NCBI GenBank assembly: GCA_021904315.1
Contig: CM038918.1
Coordinates: 20,273,303-20,337,302, forward strand
Length of the DNA: 64,000 bases
From: Sphagnum magellanicum
Lineage: Eukaryota; Streptophyta; Sphagnopsida; Sphagnales; Sphagnaceae
Direction of reading: 5' to 3'
Shown: piece by piece, positions 12,651 to 24,818 of the stretch
Position numbering within the stretch: position 1 is the stretch's first letter
Layout: each line of letters opens with the position of its first letter
Program-made: the position numbers and the translations under genes
Notes under the pieces: model-generated
Database searches by the model: none
Told to the model about the DNA's origin: nothing
The model's input: the letters and a program-made list of their open reading frames with translations, nothing else

Positions 12651-13290
12651 GGTAGGTAAGACCTTTCCTATTTGTTTATTTTATGTTTTTTGGGGGGGGT
12701 GTTTTTTTGGTTTGTTTTTCGGGGTTTGGGCGCGGGAAAAGGGCGGTGGGGTAGGGGGGTAAGTGTATTTTCCTGGGAAGGTGTCCGGTGGTGCGACGTT
12801 ACGCAGCTCATTCCGGGATAGAATGGGTAGTTCGCTATGGGTGGTGCGCGAAAGCTGGGTGAGATTTAGCAGTTCAACTAACTATAGTTAATGATTTGTA
12901 ACCACCTTGACGTCATCACGCTTTCGTGAATGCGCGTTCCTTTTGTCAGGCTTGTGTCGAACGCGTGTGTCCGACATGGGATTTGATTTGGGTATCGCCA
13001 CGCGGCAAGCAGACAGTCTGTTAACGTAAGTTAAACCATGTGCACAGCGAATGAGATCATGCCAGCTGGGTCGAAGCCACCCACAGACTGCGGCCCATCA
13101 ACTACGGGGCTAAAGGAAAGCGCGTTTGTTAGCTAAACAGATGAACAGTAACCAAGAAAGAAGATGGATGGAAGTTACGCATGGATGATATACATCCGTG
13201 AGAAAGCCCATGAAGCGGGGAAGAGCCTTCCTGCGGTAGCGTCGTCTTCTTCTGTCGTCGTCACAGCTCCTCTTTTGCGCTCTCTTTGCG
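12651..13290 (+). promoter_or_regulatory. GC-richer putative promoter region of the CBP60 gene, with a TGACGTCA site
   Basis: This is a clear GC rise in AT-rich surroundings directly upstream of the CBP60 leader. The perfect palindrome TGACGTCA at 12908-12915 is a consensus bZIP/TGA-factor site. No TATA box is obvious at a fixed distance. The transcription start is inferred to lie around 13,200-13,300, where a pyrimidine-rich leader begins. Confidence 0.4.
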
Positions 13291-13299
13291 GTTTTGCAG

Positions 13300-14434
13300 A
13301 GTTCTGGAGCTCGTGAGTTTCTCGATCGGCGTCGTAGATCGCGGTATTTTCTCGTTACCGAAGCTCCTCGCACGCACTGCACTCATCCGGCCGCATCTCC
13401 ATCACAGCTTTTTTTTTCTTATATTATTTTTTCTTTCTTTGTTTCTCGCGATTGATCACTTAGTTCTTGCTCTTTCTTTCTGGTGCTGTTTGGATCCTCT
13501 CAGGCCGGCGCTTGGAGCAAGGAAGCAAGACAACCTTATTCTCCAAAATCGCCTTAGCTTCTCAACCTGAAGAATCTTCTCGTTGTTTTCAGCGCGGTGG
13601 TGGCTATTATCAAGGTATTTTGCTGCCCTCTTTTCTACAGTTTTCCAGTAGAATCGCACCTTCTGTCTCTCCCCTCTTTGGAGCTTGTTGCATCCTATAA
13701 GTTCTCAGCTTCTGGATCACAATCAATTGCGCCGAGCCTTACATTGTTCCTCCTAGGATTTCCCCTGCAGTAGAGTGTCATTCATTGCTGCGGTTGTGTA
13801 GAAACCGATTTGTAGCAAGTCTATTTTCTTACATGATTGCCAATTCTAAGCTGGTCGTTCTTTTTGAATAATGACTCTTGTGTTTACGAGTCTGACCCGC
13901 ATTTTTCAGCTGCAATAGAATAGATCGTCCGTTGTTGCAGTAATATCGGTGTTTTTCGTCGAGTGTAGTTGTTCTTCTTCTGCTACTGCGTACTTAGTTG
14001 TTTCCTGTAGTTCTTCCTCCCGTACAGCAGCTTCCTTCAGTCGATTTGGCGATCTTGTGTGATCCGTTTCTGCTTCTGCAGGTTTTTTTTTACTGCCTGT
14101 ACTTGAAGAGCTCTGTCGTACCTTGACTCCTCTACATCCAGCTTGTCGCCGTTTGTGCAGGATGCGATCACTGCACTGGCGAAGGAGATGATCCAGTTCA
14201 AGCTAGGTTGCTGTGAAGCTACTACAGCCCTCAATTGTTCGAGAGGTGTTATAAAAGTCGCAGACGCGAACTGAAGTCTAGCAATACATTAGGATTGCAA
14301 ACCGATCGTTGCTCGTCACCGCAAGTTTGTTTTTTTCCTTCATCAATCACACACACAAAGCGCCGCAGCTTCACTCTTGCTCTGTGAGACCGATCCCACC
14401 GCTTCGAGAGGAGCAAGCTATAAGGGGGAAAAAA
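13300..14434 (+). other. 5' leader of CBP60, probably containing an intron
   Basis: Pyrimidine-rich leader-like sequence. CAAG/GTATTT at 13,611-13,620 is a candidate donor and TTCTGCTTCTGCAG ending at 14,081 a candidate acceptor. No conserved uORF is recognised. Confidence 0.35.
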
Positions 14435-17400
14435 ATGTCAGGGGACAAGCGACCTATTCCTGAGGATGATGGAAATAGAGACGAAGACTTGCCAGAGCTC
14501 AAGAAGCCCCGCAAAAGTCTCCTCCCGAGGTTATTTTCTCCTCTCCTCTATACTGCACAGTTCAACAGCAATGCAATTGCAACATTCACCAATGTCCGCA
14601 AGTCCTCTCAAGAAACTAAGATGAGAGGACTGAAACAATCCTTGGAATGCACAGAGTCTGGTGATGGCAACAAGCCAGCTGGTCATTAGTTGAGTCCCTT
14701 TGCAAATCTACTTGGACCAAGAAAGTTTATTCCAGAAAGTGTTCTTCCTCGTGCAAAGTGATTGTAACACTCTCAAATGGGATCATGGTTATGGCAGTTT
14801 TCTAATGGAAGCTCTGAAAGTGGAAGGCTTCCATAAACTGTGGCCTCTGTTGGAACCACTCTTTCGGAAAGTGGTGAGCATTCCATCCTTCAATATTCAT
14901 ACCTGCAATTTGGCAGTTGTGGTTCCAAACACTACTTTCAGGGGATGATAACACTAAAAAATAAAGGGCTAAGAGCGACACTCCAAAAAATTCTGGGGCT
15001 TGTTTCCTGGGCATAGATCCTTGATGATCACAAGAATGATCACTTTGCAGCTCTTGACCTGCAATCTTCTTTCCTTTTTTGCGGGGGGCGGGATGCCCCT
15101 AAACCATATGTTGAAGAGATTAGTAGTGAAGTTTTCTTTATGGGTGGGATTGAAAACTCTGGTTTTTTGGTGCAGGTGGGAGAGGAAGTCGAACGTGCAC
15201 TGAAGAATTTCACTCCTAAAGTAGGACCGTGGTGAGTGATTTTGCCCAGTGAAGCAATTTTTTAAATCTTCACAGGATGTGATGTAGAGGTCATGTGACT
15301 CCTACTGCATGCTACAATTCATGTGCTGACATACATTTTAACCTCTTGATGAAATTTATGTAAAGGTTGACAGGTGATTGTGTGAATTTCCACATGGAGT
15401 GCTTGATTCTGACACAGTATTCCTCTCTCTGGTCCATGTTGCTGTGCAAAATATTTCTTGTAATCCATCTGATAAAAAGTTGCTTGCAAAGTTGAGAGAA
15501 ATTTGATTGATAAGGAAGTTCTATATATGTCATGTGCAGGGTACCCCCAAAGAGGATCCAAGGTCCCGATGACCAGAAACTATGGTTGCAGTTCAAGAGC
15601 AAGTTGGCTCTTCCACTCTTCACAGGGAGCAAAGTGGAGGCAGTGGAAGGATCTGGCATTCAGGTGGCACTTGTGGATGCCATCACTGGTCAGGTTGTGT
15701 CTGATGGTGAGGAATCCTGTTTGAAGCTCGAAGTTGTGGTACTACAGGGTGACTTCTCAGTTGGTGATGATGAGAACTGGCCTCAGGCAGACTTTGAGAG
15801 TTTTGTGGTCAAAGAACGGGATGGAAAGAGGCCTCTCTTAACAGGCGATTTGTCTGTGACCCTCAAGGATGGGTTAGGAACCCTTGGTGAGTTCCACTTC
15901 ACAGATAACTCAAGCTGGATTCGCAGCCGTAAGTTTTGTCTTGGTTTGAAGGTTGCTCCAGGCTACTGTGAGGGTGTACGTGTCCGTGAAGCAAAATCAG
16001 AGTCTTTCACTGTGAAAGACCATCGTGGGGAATGTAAGTCTTACTAAACCTTGAATTTCTCTGCCTGCTTTTCCAAGGTGTGGACTGCTGTCATTCTTCA
16101 TTCTGCATTTTTGAAATTCCCATGAATGTGTGTTTTGGTTTCCTAAGAAGAGTCTGTTTGTGGATCAGTGTACAAGAAGCACTATCCCCCAGCATTAGAA
16201 GATGATGTGTGGCGATTGGAAAAGATTGGCAAGGATGGGGCTTTCCACAAGCGACTCAGTCAAGAAGGCATTGAGACTGTTGAACAATTTTTACGCCTCC
16301 TTGTTATGGATCCACAAAAGTTGCGATCTGTAAGTCAAATCATGCTGTGGATTCAATTGAGAGTTCCTCTCTTCAGTGAGGGTTACATTTAGTGAGTACA
16401 TCTTGGTGCTTCTTGTACATCTTAGTTTCTTTGGTCCATGTCAGTGAAAGTTCGGGTGACATCACTTGAGGAGTTGATAAGACAATAGCCTACTGTGCTG
16501 TGGCATCTTCCTCTCAACTCAAATTCTTGCCTCATTCATTGACCAGATGTTGAGGGCTAAGACAGTGGGTTGGAGTCTGTGAGAAAGGCCCTGATGTCTG
16601 TTTGCATGGCAGGCAATGGGAAATGGGATATCAAACAAATTGTGGGAGGGCACTGTAGAACATGCCTTGACATGTCCTTTGAGTTCAAAACTCTATGTGT
16701 ATAGGCCTGGTGGAAAGCTGGAGGTTATTTTCAACAACATTGGTCAGCTAATTGGTCTTGTTGTGAGCAATACGTACCTGGCAATTGAGTCACTGGATAA
16801 CAGCAAAAAGGTAAGAAAAAATTGTTGCTGCATTTGCCTTGCTGCAGTGGTATTGAGCTAGTACCTCCATTTCCTTGCTGATCAGGAGGCCAATTATGCT
16901 ATTCTCTTGTTGGCTTCTCTTTCAAGCTATTAGTTTCAAATGATTGCACAGGACCAGTTGGGCAATAATTTTGCATTACAAGCTATAGAGGTAGATAGTT
17001 TGAATCAAATCTGTGGAACAGTTGAGAGCATAAATTGTACATCACTGATCCATGGAGTTAATTTACAGGTGTATGTGGAGAAGCTAGCAAAGGTGGCATA
17101 TGAGAACTGGCTAACAGATGTACATGAATATGATGGGGAGGCACTCATAAGGGCAAACCCATCATTGAGAGCTATTAGCATGCAAACAGTTGAATCTTCT
17201 ACCAGAGGTCAAAGTTCAGGAGGCCCTGATGTTCATGTACAAGATACAAGGTCTACCCAGACATACCAACAGCAGCTGGCTCTCCCTTCCAGCCATCCAG
17301 CATTTTCCACTTATCATCTATCTTCAAAATTCCCAGAAGTATCAGCTGGACATGGTATTTTTGTAAATTCCTATCACTCAAATGTGCTCAGCATGGCAAA

Positions 17401-18569
17401 ATGTTTGTCTACTCATCAACTGTTATCATCTCCTTGTTTTAATTAGCTATATATTTTGAGTGCTAGCCAACATCATGACTGAGTCTCTCCTTTCCTTCTG
17501 GAAATGACATGAGCTCAGGATGCAGATTTTATATAATGGTTTGCCCAAAATTTTGGGCAGATGATTATATGCTTATCTGCACCCACCATTGGGAACTGAT
17601 GCAGTCGGTGGGCAGTCATGCAGCATGCCACTGCTATTCATGACAAATGTGAAGGTCTGATGTGAGCCACTGTCATAAGGTTATGATGACATTCATTATG
17701 GTTTTATCTTCAAAGCATTGTTGTGGAGATTCTCTGCAGTCTAATAGATGTTTGTTTGTTTACTAGGACTCCACATTGGAGTCACAAGATATGCCTCAGC
17801 TATTTCTTTGCAGTGTCTCTCAAGAGTGCTATAACAAGCTGAATGCATGTATAGGATAGTGTAAGCATAAGTCTGCTCCAGCTACCTGAGGGTTCCATCA
17901 ATTGCAGGCAATGGAGTGGGAGCATCCTGTGCCTACACACCTGAACTGGTGATGCATGGATCTCAATCTTTGCCAACTCAAGCAACCCAACCGCTGGTGG
18001 ATCAGCACATCATGGGATCTGGGCCCTATATGAATGGGCCAAATCAACAGGTGACCGTGGCCACCCCTTCACTGTATGGACCATCAGAAGATATCACTGT
18101 TCTACCATCAAGGTTGGTTCAGGCTTCCCCTCAAAATGCTATGACACCTGCTGCAAGTTTGGCAACTCCTCCCATGACTCCCAGTCTAATGAGCTTGTAC
18201 ACAGAAGCAAATGACTGGCAGCTGTATCAGCGCCAAAATAGTGACCCATGGGCTAGCCTCCAGGGTTATGTGAATGATGATGCAAGAGGCCAAGGGCTCC
18301 ATGGTCAAGATGAATTGCTGCAGTATGCTAATATGGTCTACCCAGACAGCTATGCCAATTTTGGGAACAATGTGGGAGGCTATTGGCAAGATGACTCTAC
18401 TTATGCATACAACTCAGCTCCAGTATGGAGCACAGGGCAAGAAATTCCACGTCGCAATAATGCCAAGTTTGGGTGGTTGAAACTCAAGGCAGCACTCCGG
18501 TGGGGTATTTTCAAACCCAGACCCAATCGTCCCATTAGACATGCACAGCTACAAGAGCATGAAGATTGA
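14435..18569 (+). CDS. CBP60: CBP60-family calmodulin-binding transcription factor
   Basis: Eight exons give a clean 675-residue protein: 14435-14529, 14798-14873, 15176-15231, 15540-16033, 16169-16329, 16613-16810, 17069-17354, 17908-18569, all GT-AG with matching phases. The start is [11 protein letters not shown]. Residues 40-57 carry [17 protein letters not shown] and 58-76 continue with VERALKNF, the usual CBP60 N-terminus. Residues about 84-240 form the conserved plant-specific DNA-binding domain, with [13 protein letters not shown] and [17 protein letters not shown]. The central and C-terminal domains follow ([23 protein letters not shown] at 242-264 in part, then [14 protein letters not shown] and LYVYRPGG). 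After a Ser/Pro/Gln-rich linker the C-terminal helix [14 protein letters not shown] (about 644-657) matches the calmodulin-binding site of CBP60A-F-type proteins, so this resembles the canonical rather than the SARD1/CBP60g type. Family members act in the nucleus in immunity and salicylate control; this copy's target genes are not visible. AATAAA at 19169-19174 is a likely poly(A) signal. Confidence 0.95.
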
Positions 18570-19195
18570 GAAATCCTTCTTCTGCTTTTTTTGCACAGCT
18601 AGATCTTTCTCACCTCATTCGCTTATTTGAACAAAGGTGGAAGATGAAAGGAGATTTGTCTCACAGGTCATGTTTATAGCTGTGTCTGTAGGTCAAATCC
18701 ATTGTTCATACTCTTCAGGAAAAAATTGCACTAGGTCTTTGCTTACAATTCTTCATTTTCTGAGTTAGGGGAAAGGAAAAAAAACATCCAGTTGGGGAGG
18801 CACAGGGTGTGACACAAGTGTGGTAGCCCTGTATCTTTGCATACTTGCTTTCCTCTGGTATGTATGCCACTGTGAAAGATGGTGGTTTTATGTTCAGTTA
18901 AAGCTAGAGTTGAACCACCCTCCTAGGTCATTATGTTTTTGCTTAATCCTTACATTTAAGGTGGTTTAGAGAGTCCTAATGACAAAACTTTCTGGGTTTC
19001 ATTTTTTTACAATCCTGGTGCTATACTCTGAATTGATCAAGGCTTAGATTGGAGTAGGCTTTCTAGCCTCTCCTGCATCGAGCAAAATCACAGGGTGCAT
19101 CATCTTGTAATATAACTCTGGTTGATGCAATGTGCTTTGCATCAGCTTTGCATTATTTCCTTGTTTCCAATAAATTGTGTTGTCTGTCTGTCTCA
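18570..19195 (+). other. CBP60 3' untranslated region
   Basis: T-rich, non-coding sequence after the stop codon, with AATAAA at 19169-19174 followed by a TGT-rich stretch typical of plant poly(A) sites. Confidence 0.6.
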
Positions 19196-19369
19196 TCTTA
19201 GCTTTGCACCTCAATTTTGTTTCAGGAATGCAATGTGGTTATTATCATAAGGTGAAATAAGGTAGATTGTAAGGCATGTCATATCTTTGCTTAGAAAACT
19301 GACTGCAGCAATGTTCCAGCTTCAGCAAGATCACATGATCTAGTTCTGGGTCTGGTTGTAGCACAAGGC

Positions 19370-19665
19370 TGATAGCATGGTCCAGAATGTTTCACTTGAT
19401 GGTTCCAGCAGGAGCTTGATAGCAGTGTTGGTCTGGTATCAACTTGTGAACATACCAGACTGGTCCTAGTATGGTGTTTTCTTTTTTTCCATACCTGGCA
19501 GGTACTGATATCGGTACTGGTATCAATACTGGTATAAAGCAGGTATATACCTAGTATTACCTCAGGTCATGTACCAGACTGGTACTGGTATATTAAGGCT
19601 GGTATTCCCTCAGGCCTTACCTGACTGGTAGGTTCTTCAATACCAGTACTCATATCAGTACCATG
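19370..19665. repeat. Cluster of TACCAG/CTGGTA motifs (dispersed repeat family)
   Basis: Dense direct and inverted copies of GGTACTGGTATC and TACCAGACTGGTA. The same motif style, with a shared GTATTRCCTMAGGTCAT block, occurs in introns of the BRO1-domain gene at 41.3-41.55 and 42.7-42.9 kb. Confidence 0.55.
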
Positions 19666-19680
19666 TACCAAGGTTGCTTA

Positions 19681-20190
19681 CAACACTGGTTGATAGCCTG
19701 GTCCAACTCCTGTCTGGTTCCAGTAGGAGGTTGATAGTATGGTCCAGTTCCAATTTTTGGTTCCAGTAGGAGGTTGATAGTATGGTCCAGTTCCAATTTT
19801 TGGTTCCAGTACAAAGTTGATAGTATGGTCCAGTTCCAATTTTGGGTTCTAGTACAAGGTTGATAGTATGGTTCCAGTTCAAGTTTTTGGTTCCAGTAGG
19901 AGGTTCATAGTAGGGTCCAGTTCCAATTTTTGGTTCCTAGTAGGAGGTTGATAGTATGGGTCCAGTTCAAGTTTTTGGTTCCAGTACAAGGGTGATACTA
20001 TGGGTCCAGTTCAAGTTTTTGGTTCCAGTACGAGGTTGATAGTATGGGTCTAGTTCAAGTTTTTGGTTCCAGTAAGAGTTTAATAGTTGACAGCATGGTC
20101 GAGTTCAAGTTCTGGTTCCAGCGAACAGTTGATAGCACCGTCCAATTGTTGTGGTTCTAGCAGGATGTTGGTAGGATGGTCCAGTTCTGG
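19681..20190. repeat. 43-44 bp minisatellite, about ten to eleven copies
   Basis: The unit reads CAGTAGGAGGTTGATAGTAT, then GGTCCAGTTCCAATTTTTGG, then TTC. Central copies (19,720-20,070) are over 85 percent alike; the outer copies decay in both directions. Confidence 0.85.
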
Positions 20191-20498
20191 GGTCTTGCAA
20201 TGGCCCTCATTCTCAGGTCTTGTTCCAGATGGGACTGAACCGCCTGTTTAGTTACCCACCACTGGATTGAGAACCTGTCGAGACCACAGAACTGGCCAAC
20301 ATTGGTTACAACCAGTGTGGTCCAGGTCTAGGTTTTGAAGAGAACCTCTGATCCTGGTTCCAAGCTATAATAAGCAGATGATGAAAAAACCAAAAAAAAT
20401 TCTCGATATATCTCATTTAAATTTTAAATTTTAAAATTGAAGATACAAAGAATGCACTAAATTTGTGTAGGTGTAATTCTAGCAGAGAAGTGCAATAC
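20191..20498. other. Intergenic, decayed edge of the minisatellite
   Basis: Contains scattered GGTCCAG and GGTTCCA words like the neighbouring minisatellite but no regular period. No gene seen. Confidence 0.45.
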
Positions 20499-20501
20499 TT
20501 A

Positions 20502-20753
20502 GAGCATCTCCACCTGTGCTCAGAATGTCTCTCTGGATTATAAAATTAAATGTGTAAGTCTAGCTGTTTTTATTTTGGCAGCCCCACCAATAAAACTGTA
20601 ATTGAAACTGCATATACGAAGGAAGTACTAATAGCAAAACCACCTGGGCCAATCATTATGATCGACCAATCAGAAATAAACCGGCACATTTTGACTTTTT
20701 CACAATAAATTTTACTGTCTGGAGTAACATACTGAGCATTGGTGGAGATGTTC
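20502..20753. mobile_element. Tourist-like MITE (252 bp) with TTA target duplication
   Basis: Left end GAGCATCTCCACCTGTGCTC and inverted right end GAACATCTCCACCAATGCTC match at 17 of 20 positions and continue a few bases further. TTA flanks both sides (20499-20501 and 20754-20756). This fits a PIF/Harbinger-type non-autonomous element. No coding capacity. Confidence 0.7.
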
Positions 20754-20756
20754 TTA

Positions 20757-22440
20757 CCATTGTTCCCAGTTCAGGGGCAGCTTCACCACATGTCATTCAA
20801 TTCATTACTTAATTATTTTTGAAGATTTGATGTAGGAACAAAAATAATTACTGACTATTTAGTCCAAAATATTCCTTTTTTTTTCACAATTTTTTTTTTT
20901 TCAAATTTTTGGGGAAATTTTCAACATCTTTATGACAACATAATGTAGTGTTAAAGGTACCAAGGTTGAAGGGACTACGGTATTGGCAAGTTCAAACTTC
21001 AAACTAAAAACTTCTCAATTTTGATCTAGAACTTCTCATTAGATGCATGCATTTCTATGAAACATGCCCATCCAACTTATGCACAAATAGTACTCCAAAT
21101 GTCACTTACACATTTTGGCAAGTTTGAACCAAAATGTTCAAGCCTAGACCCTACCCCAATGCATAGTATCTTCCCTTTGGGCAAATCCAACAACGGGTGT
21201 GTGACACTTTGGCCTTGCCATTTACATCAAAAAGTACCTTAAGGCAAAAGAAGAATTATGGAAAGTCAAATATTTCACCATACAAAAATATAATCTTCAA
21301 AAAATCCTCTAAAAGAAACCAAAATCCTTCAAGTTCATATTATAACGCTAAAACTGATCTCAAGTTTTGACACAAGCCAAAATATCATCTTTCAAAAATC
21401 CTCGTATAAAAATAGACCTATTATTACCTAGGGACCAAAATCCCTGAAGCTACTATACTCTATAATGAATCTAAACACAATATCCTTGCCTTGGTAGTGA
21501 AGGCCAATAAAGGAAGGCAAAGACACCCAATCATTTCTTTTTTGAAAAAATCTTGAGTGTTTTCAATGTGCTTATTCCTATGGACATATTGGAGCTTTGT
21601 AAATGTGCATTTATAGAGTGTATCACTAGGATGGCAGATAGGTTATGCTCAAGGTCTTTTTTAAACATATTTTTTAATAATTTTATTTTTTTAAAAAATA
21701 TTAAAATACTTCTAATTTAATATAGAAATATTGCAATACGGAAAACTTGATGATTTTTTCAGAAAATTATCAAACTTAATGGAATTTTCATTACAAAAAC
21801 ACGTTTATTCAAAAAAATTCCAATTCTATTCAATCGACATTGATTTTAAGTTTTCAACTTAAGTATGAAGACATACATGTGATCATATTGTAAATTAATG
21901 ATGTTAAGTTAAATAGTGAACATTTGAAATTTGTATAAGATGGATTGGTTTTTTAAATATGGGTTTTTATTTATTTTAGTGACGATAATTTCATCAGAGC
22001 TTATTTAAGTGGCATGGGTTATAGTCATAGGTTGTACAAAAAGACAATTCTAAGCTGCAAATTTATTAGAGGTTGATTTCAAACAAATTTTTTTTTAAAA
22101 TAAACATTTTACAAGTTGTAATGTTTCAAAATGTCTTTATGGATCCTAGATATCAAAAGAGAAACAAATCTCATAAATTTTTTCAATGTCTTTTGAAATT
22201 TTTATGTCCTTTCAAAAAAATATTTGAATGTTTAGATGTAATTTCATAGAAATGTAAATATGTGTTATTTCATTTGGATATGTTGAGATTATTTCAAAAG
22301 ATTGACATCTTTATTTTTTTTGAGATTAAGCTAGTTTTCAATAAAAATTTCTCCCTTAAATACCTAATTCAAGGATTTAATCCCCACTTGCTTAGCTGAT
22401 TTAATGTTTATCCACCCTAATTACTTCCAAATTTTCAATG
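20757..22440. other. Intergenic, very AT-rich, no gene seen
   Basis: Long A/T runs and no supported reading frame or recognised repeat. Confidence 0.55.
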
Positions 22441-23340
22441 AGTTAAAAACAAGGATGGCTAATTAAATCTTCCCTTGGATGACATTGGGCGGTATCTTGT
22501 ACAATTTGAATGTTGCAACCCCACTTTGCCCAAGTGTGGGGGTGAAGCCCAACACTTGGAAAAGTTGGAGGTTGGGAGTCTTCCGGGATTCCCGAATGTT
22601 TAGAGCTCGACAGCAAGGTCCAAAACACCTCGCATTGGGGTGTTCTTGGTGTCATTGGAAAGGTCTTGAAACGTAGATATCGAAAATGGCCTCGCATTGG
22701 CAATTCGGACATCTGCAGCCCAAGTTATGGGCGAAAGAAGGGCCGGGAGTCAAACTGACAATTTGACTCCCGACCACTAAAAGTCGAGAATCGACCTCTT
22801 CCCGACGTCGCCTTGGAAAGTGCGACACGGCGTTGGAAAGCTCTCGACGAGAGCTACAACATTGATTCAAGACTCGTCCCGATTCGAGTTCAGGGCGAGG
22901 AGCTATGGCCGTTCAAAGTTCCGGGAGTTCAGCCGGGACACTTTCGAGACTCCATTTCGGGAGTTCCAACAAAATGTGCCATTCGGATGTAGCCTCCGTG
23001 ACCAGCCACAGAGAATACTATATGGGGGAAGGTGGTAGCTTCCCCCGAGTCCGGGCCGTGGTGAGTCTTGTGTGTCTAAGTGCCCGTGGCAAGTCCCAAC
23101 ACCCAAGGGTGTCCCGAATGCTAAACTAACCCGATTTGGTTGGTTTTGGATGCAGATTCACACAAGCTAAGCTAGTCCCTCTTCCTAGTCCAATCCCTAG
23201 GCTCCCAACTCGACCCTCTACCCCTTTCTAGAGTTGGAAGCCGGGAGCGTGCTACCAAGTCTCAACTTTCCGCAACTTGACTTTGTGAAACCCTCAAGTG
23301 GGTTTCACCCCGTGACTTGGGAGCGCGTCATTGAATCCTA
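22440..23340. mobile_element. GC-rich island, candidate LTR or other transposon fragment
   Basis: An abrupt ~0.9-kb GC-rich block in AT-rich DNA without a credible gene. It contains two perfect hairpins: arms CGGGAGTCAAA at 22744-22754 with 22762-22772, and AGCTCTCG at 22839-22846 with 22848-22855. Words such as CGAGGAGCTATGGCCGTTC resemble plant LTR text (impression only). No TG...CA ends with a target duplication were established. Confidence 0.35.
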
Positions 23341-24102
23341 TATATATGTGCAAATAACAAAGTTTACAAATATAAACCTTTTTTTTTTTTTGGTTATTTC
23401 ATTATCACTAGTAGTGCATAGTAATGCAGAGCTCAAGTTGATTTAGGTTTGGAAATTGTTGTTAGGACTCTATATGCCTTCTAACAAATCATGAAAAATC
23501 TAGAATGAAAATCCTTCCAAATTGTTCTTGCAAAAGTTTTATAAGCTTTTTAATGGTCAAAATTGATGTGTTTTTTTAAACAACAATATAATTTTGAAAT
23601 AAAATATTATATCTTGAATTTTCAAAAACATTTACAAATTAGTGAAAAACATTTGGCCCAAATTAACATTTCTTTGGGGGCGATCCTCACCAAATGGTAT
23701 TTTTGGAAACTTAGTGTTTTTTGAAGTTATTTCATCAATAGAATTTGAAAAACAGCTTTTATAAAAAAAATCATCAAATTCTATCCTAAGTTCCAATAGG
23801 TAGAAGGATGTTAGAGTTTTTAAGACTTTCATAAATTTTTATTGCCAAATCTAGCTAAATCATCTTATGGATGATCACCACTTTGACTACATCACAAAAT
23901 TGAAACAAAAAACCTTAGCCCAAACATATATGTAAAAAATAGTTCAGAATCAATGGATTATTATTGGCTAACACCGAAGGTGAAAATTTGCCACTTATGT
24001 TACAACATAACCATTTTCTAAGCAAACATTACATGGAATTGAGATATTTCCTTGTGAATTCAATAAATCAGAAATAATGTCAACTAATTACATTTGATGT
24101 AT
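23341..24102. other. Intergenic, AT-rich, no gene seen
   Basis: Nothing recognised before the CACTA boundary; the last three bases (TAT, 24100-24102) are the left target-site copy of the CACTA element. Confidence 0.55.
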
Positions 24103-24660
24103 CACTACTACATATTGTGCTTTTTTACGAAGGGAAAAACAAAAAACCGGAAGGGTTTGCGAAGCAAAAACAACCTGCCATATTTGCGATGTGACACGCA
24201 TCGCACCTTGTGGTTCACCAACCATCACTAATATATAATGTACATTAAATCATCGCAGCACTTTTGCGACATATATCACAACCAAAACTTTGCGACCCTC
24301 TCAGTCTCCGTGCATGCTAGCGATATTCCACAGTTCGCACCTCTTAATCATATTCACAACATTGCAAATTTTTAAATACACAAACTATCGCAAAACACTT
24401 TGAGACTCACAAGAAATCGCAATCTTGCGTTAATCGGCGCATCGCATTTTGCGTTTGAATATGTATCGCAAACCTCATCACAAATTTTTACAAAAGTTTC
24501 CGGTGTTGGACGTATCGCAAGTTGCAGTGTGCGTTAGTTCGCAAAGTAGTAAAAGGGATCCTAGAAAAGGAAGTTTCACAAAAGGTTTCGCAATGTCATC
24601 TAATTTATCACAACCTTTTTTAAATCGCATAAAATCTCGGTGACATTGAGGTAGTACATG
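24103..24660. repeat. Left subterminal repeat array of the CACTA element
   Basis: About fifteen TGCGA/TCGCA words, often as TTTGCGA or its inverse, lie in roughly 550 bp. En/Spm-type elements carry such subterminal arrays as TnpA binding sites; that these are binding sites here is inferred. Confidence 0.7.
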
Positions 24661-24818
24661 CAGTAGTGCAAAGGAGAGTAGTACAAAGTTCCTAAAGGGC
24701 CTACTCTCGGAACTGTAAAGGCTAAAATTCGCTAAAGACTTTGACACAATGAACATTGTGGAGTAATATAGAACCACAAGCCTCAATGGCAATTTGCATA
24801 AAAATAATGAGTAGTACA

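Noticed and set aside
13110..13382. Arg-rich minus-strand open frame
   Set aside because: It mirrors the pyrimidine-rich CBP60 leader region; composition alone explains the Arg content.
16940..17068. Open extension upstream of CBP60 exon 7
   Set aside because: In frame, but family alignment needs exon 6 ...NSKK joined to VYVEKLAK at 17,069, with a good TTTACAG acceptor.
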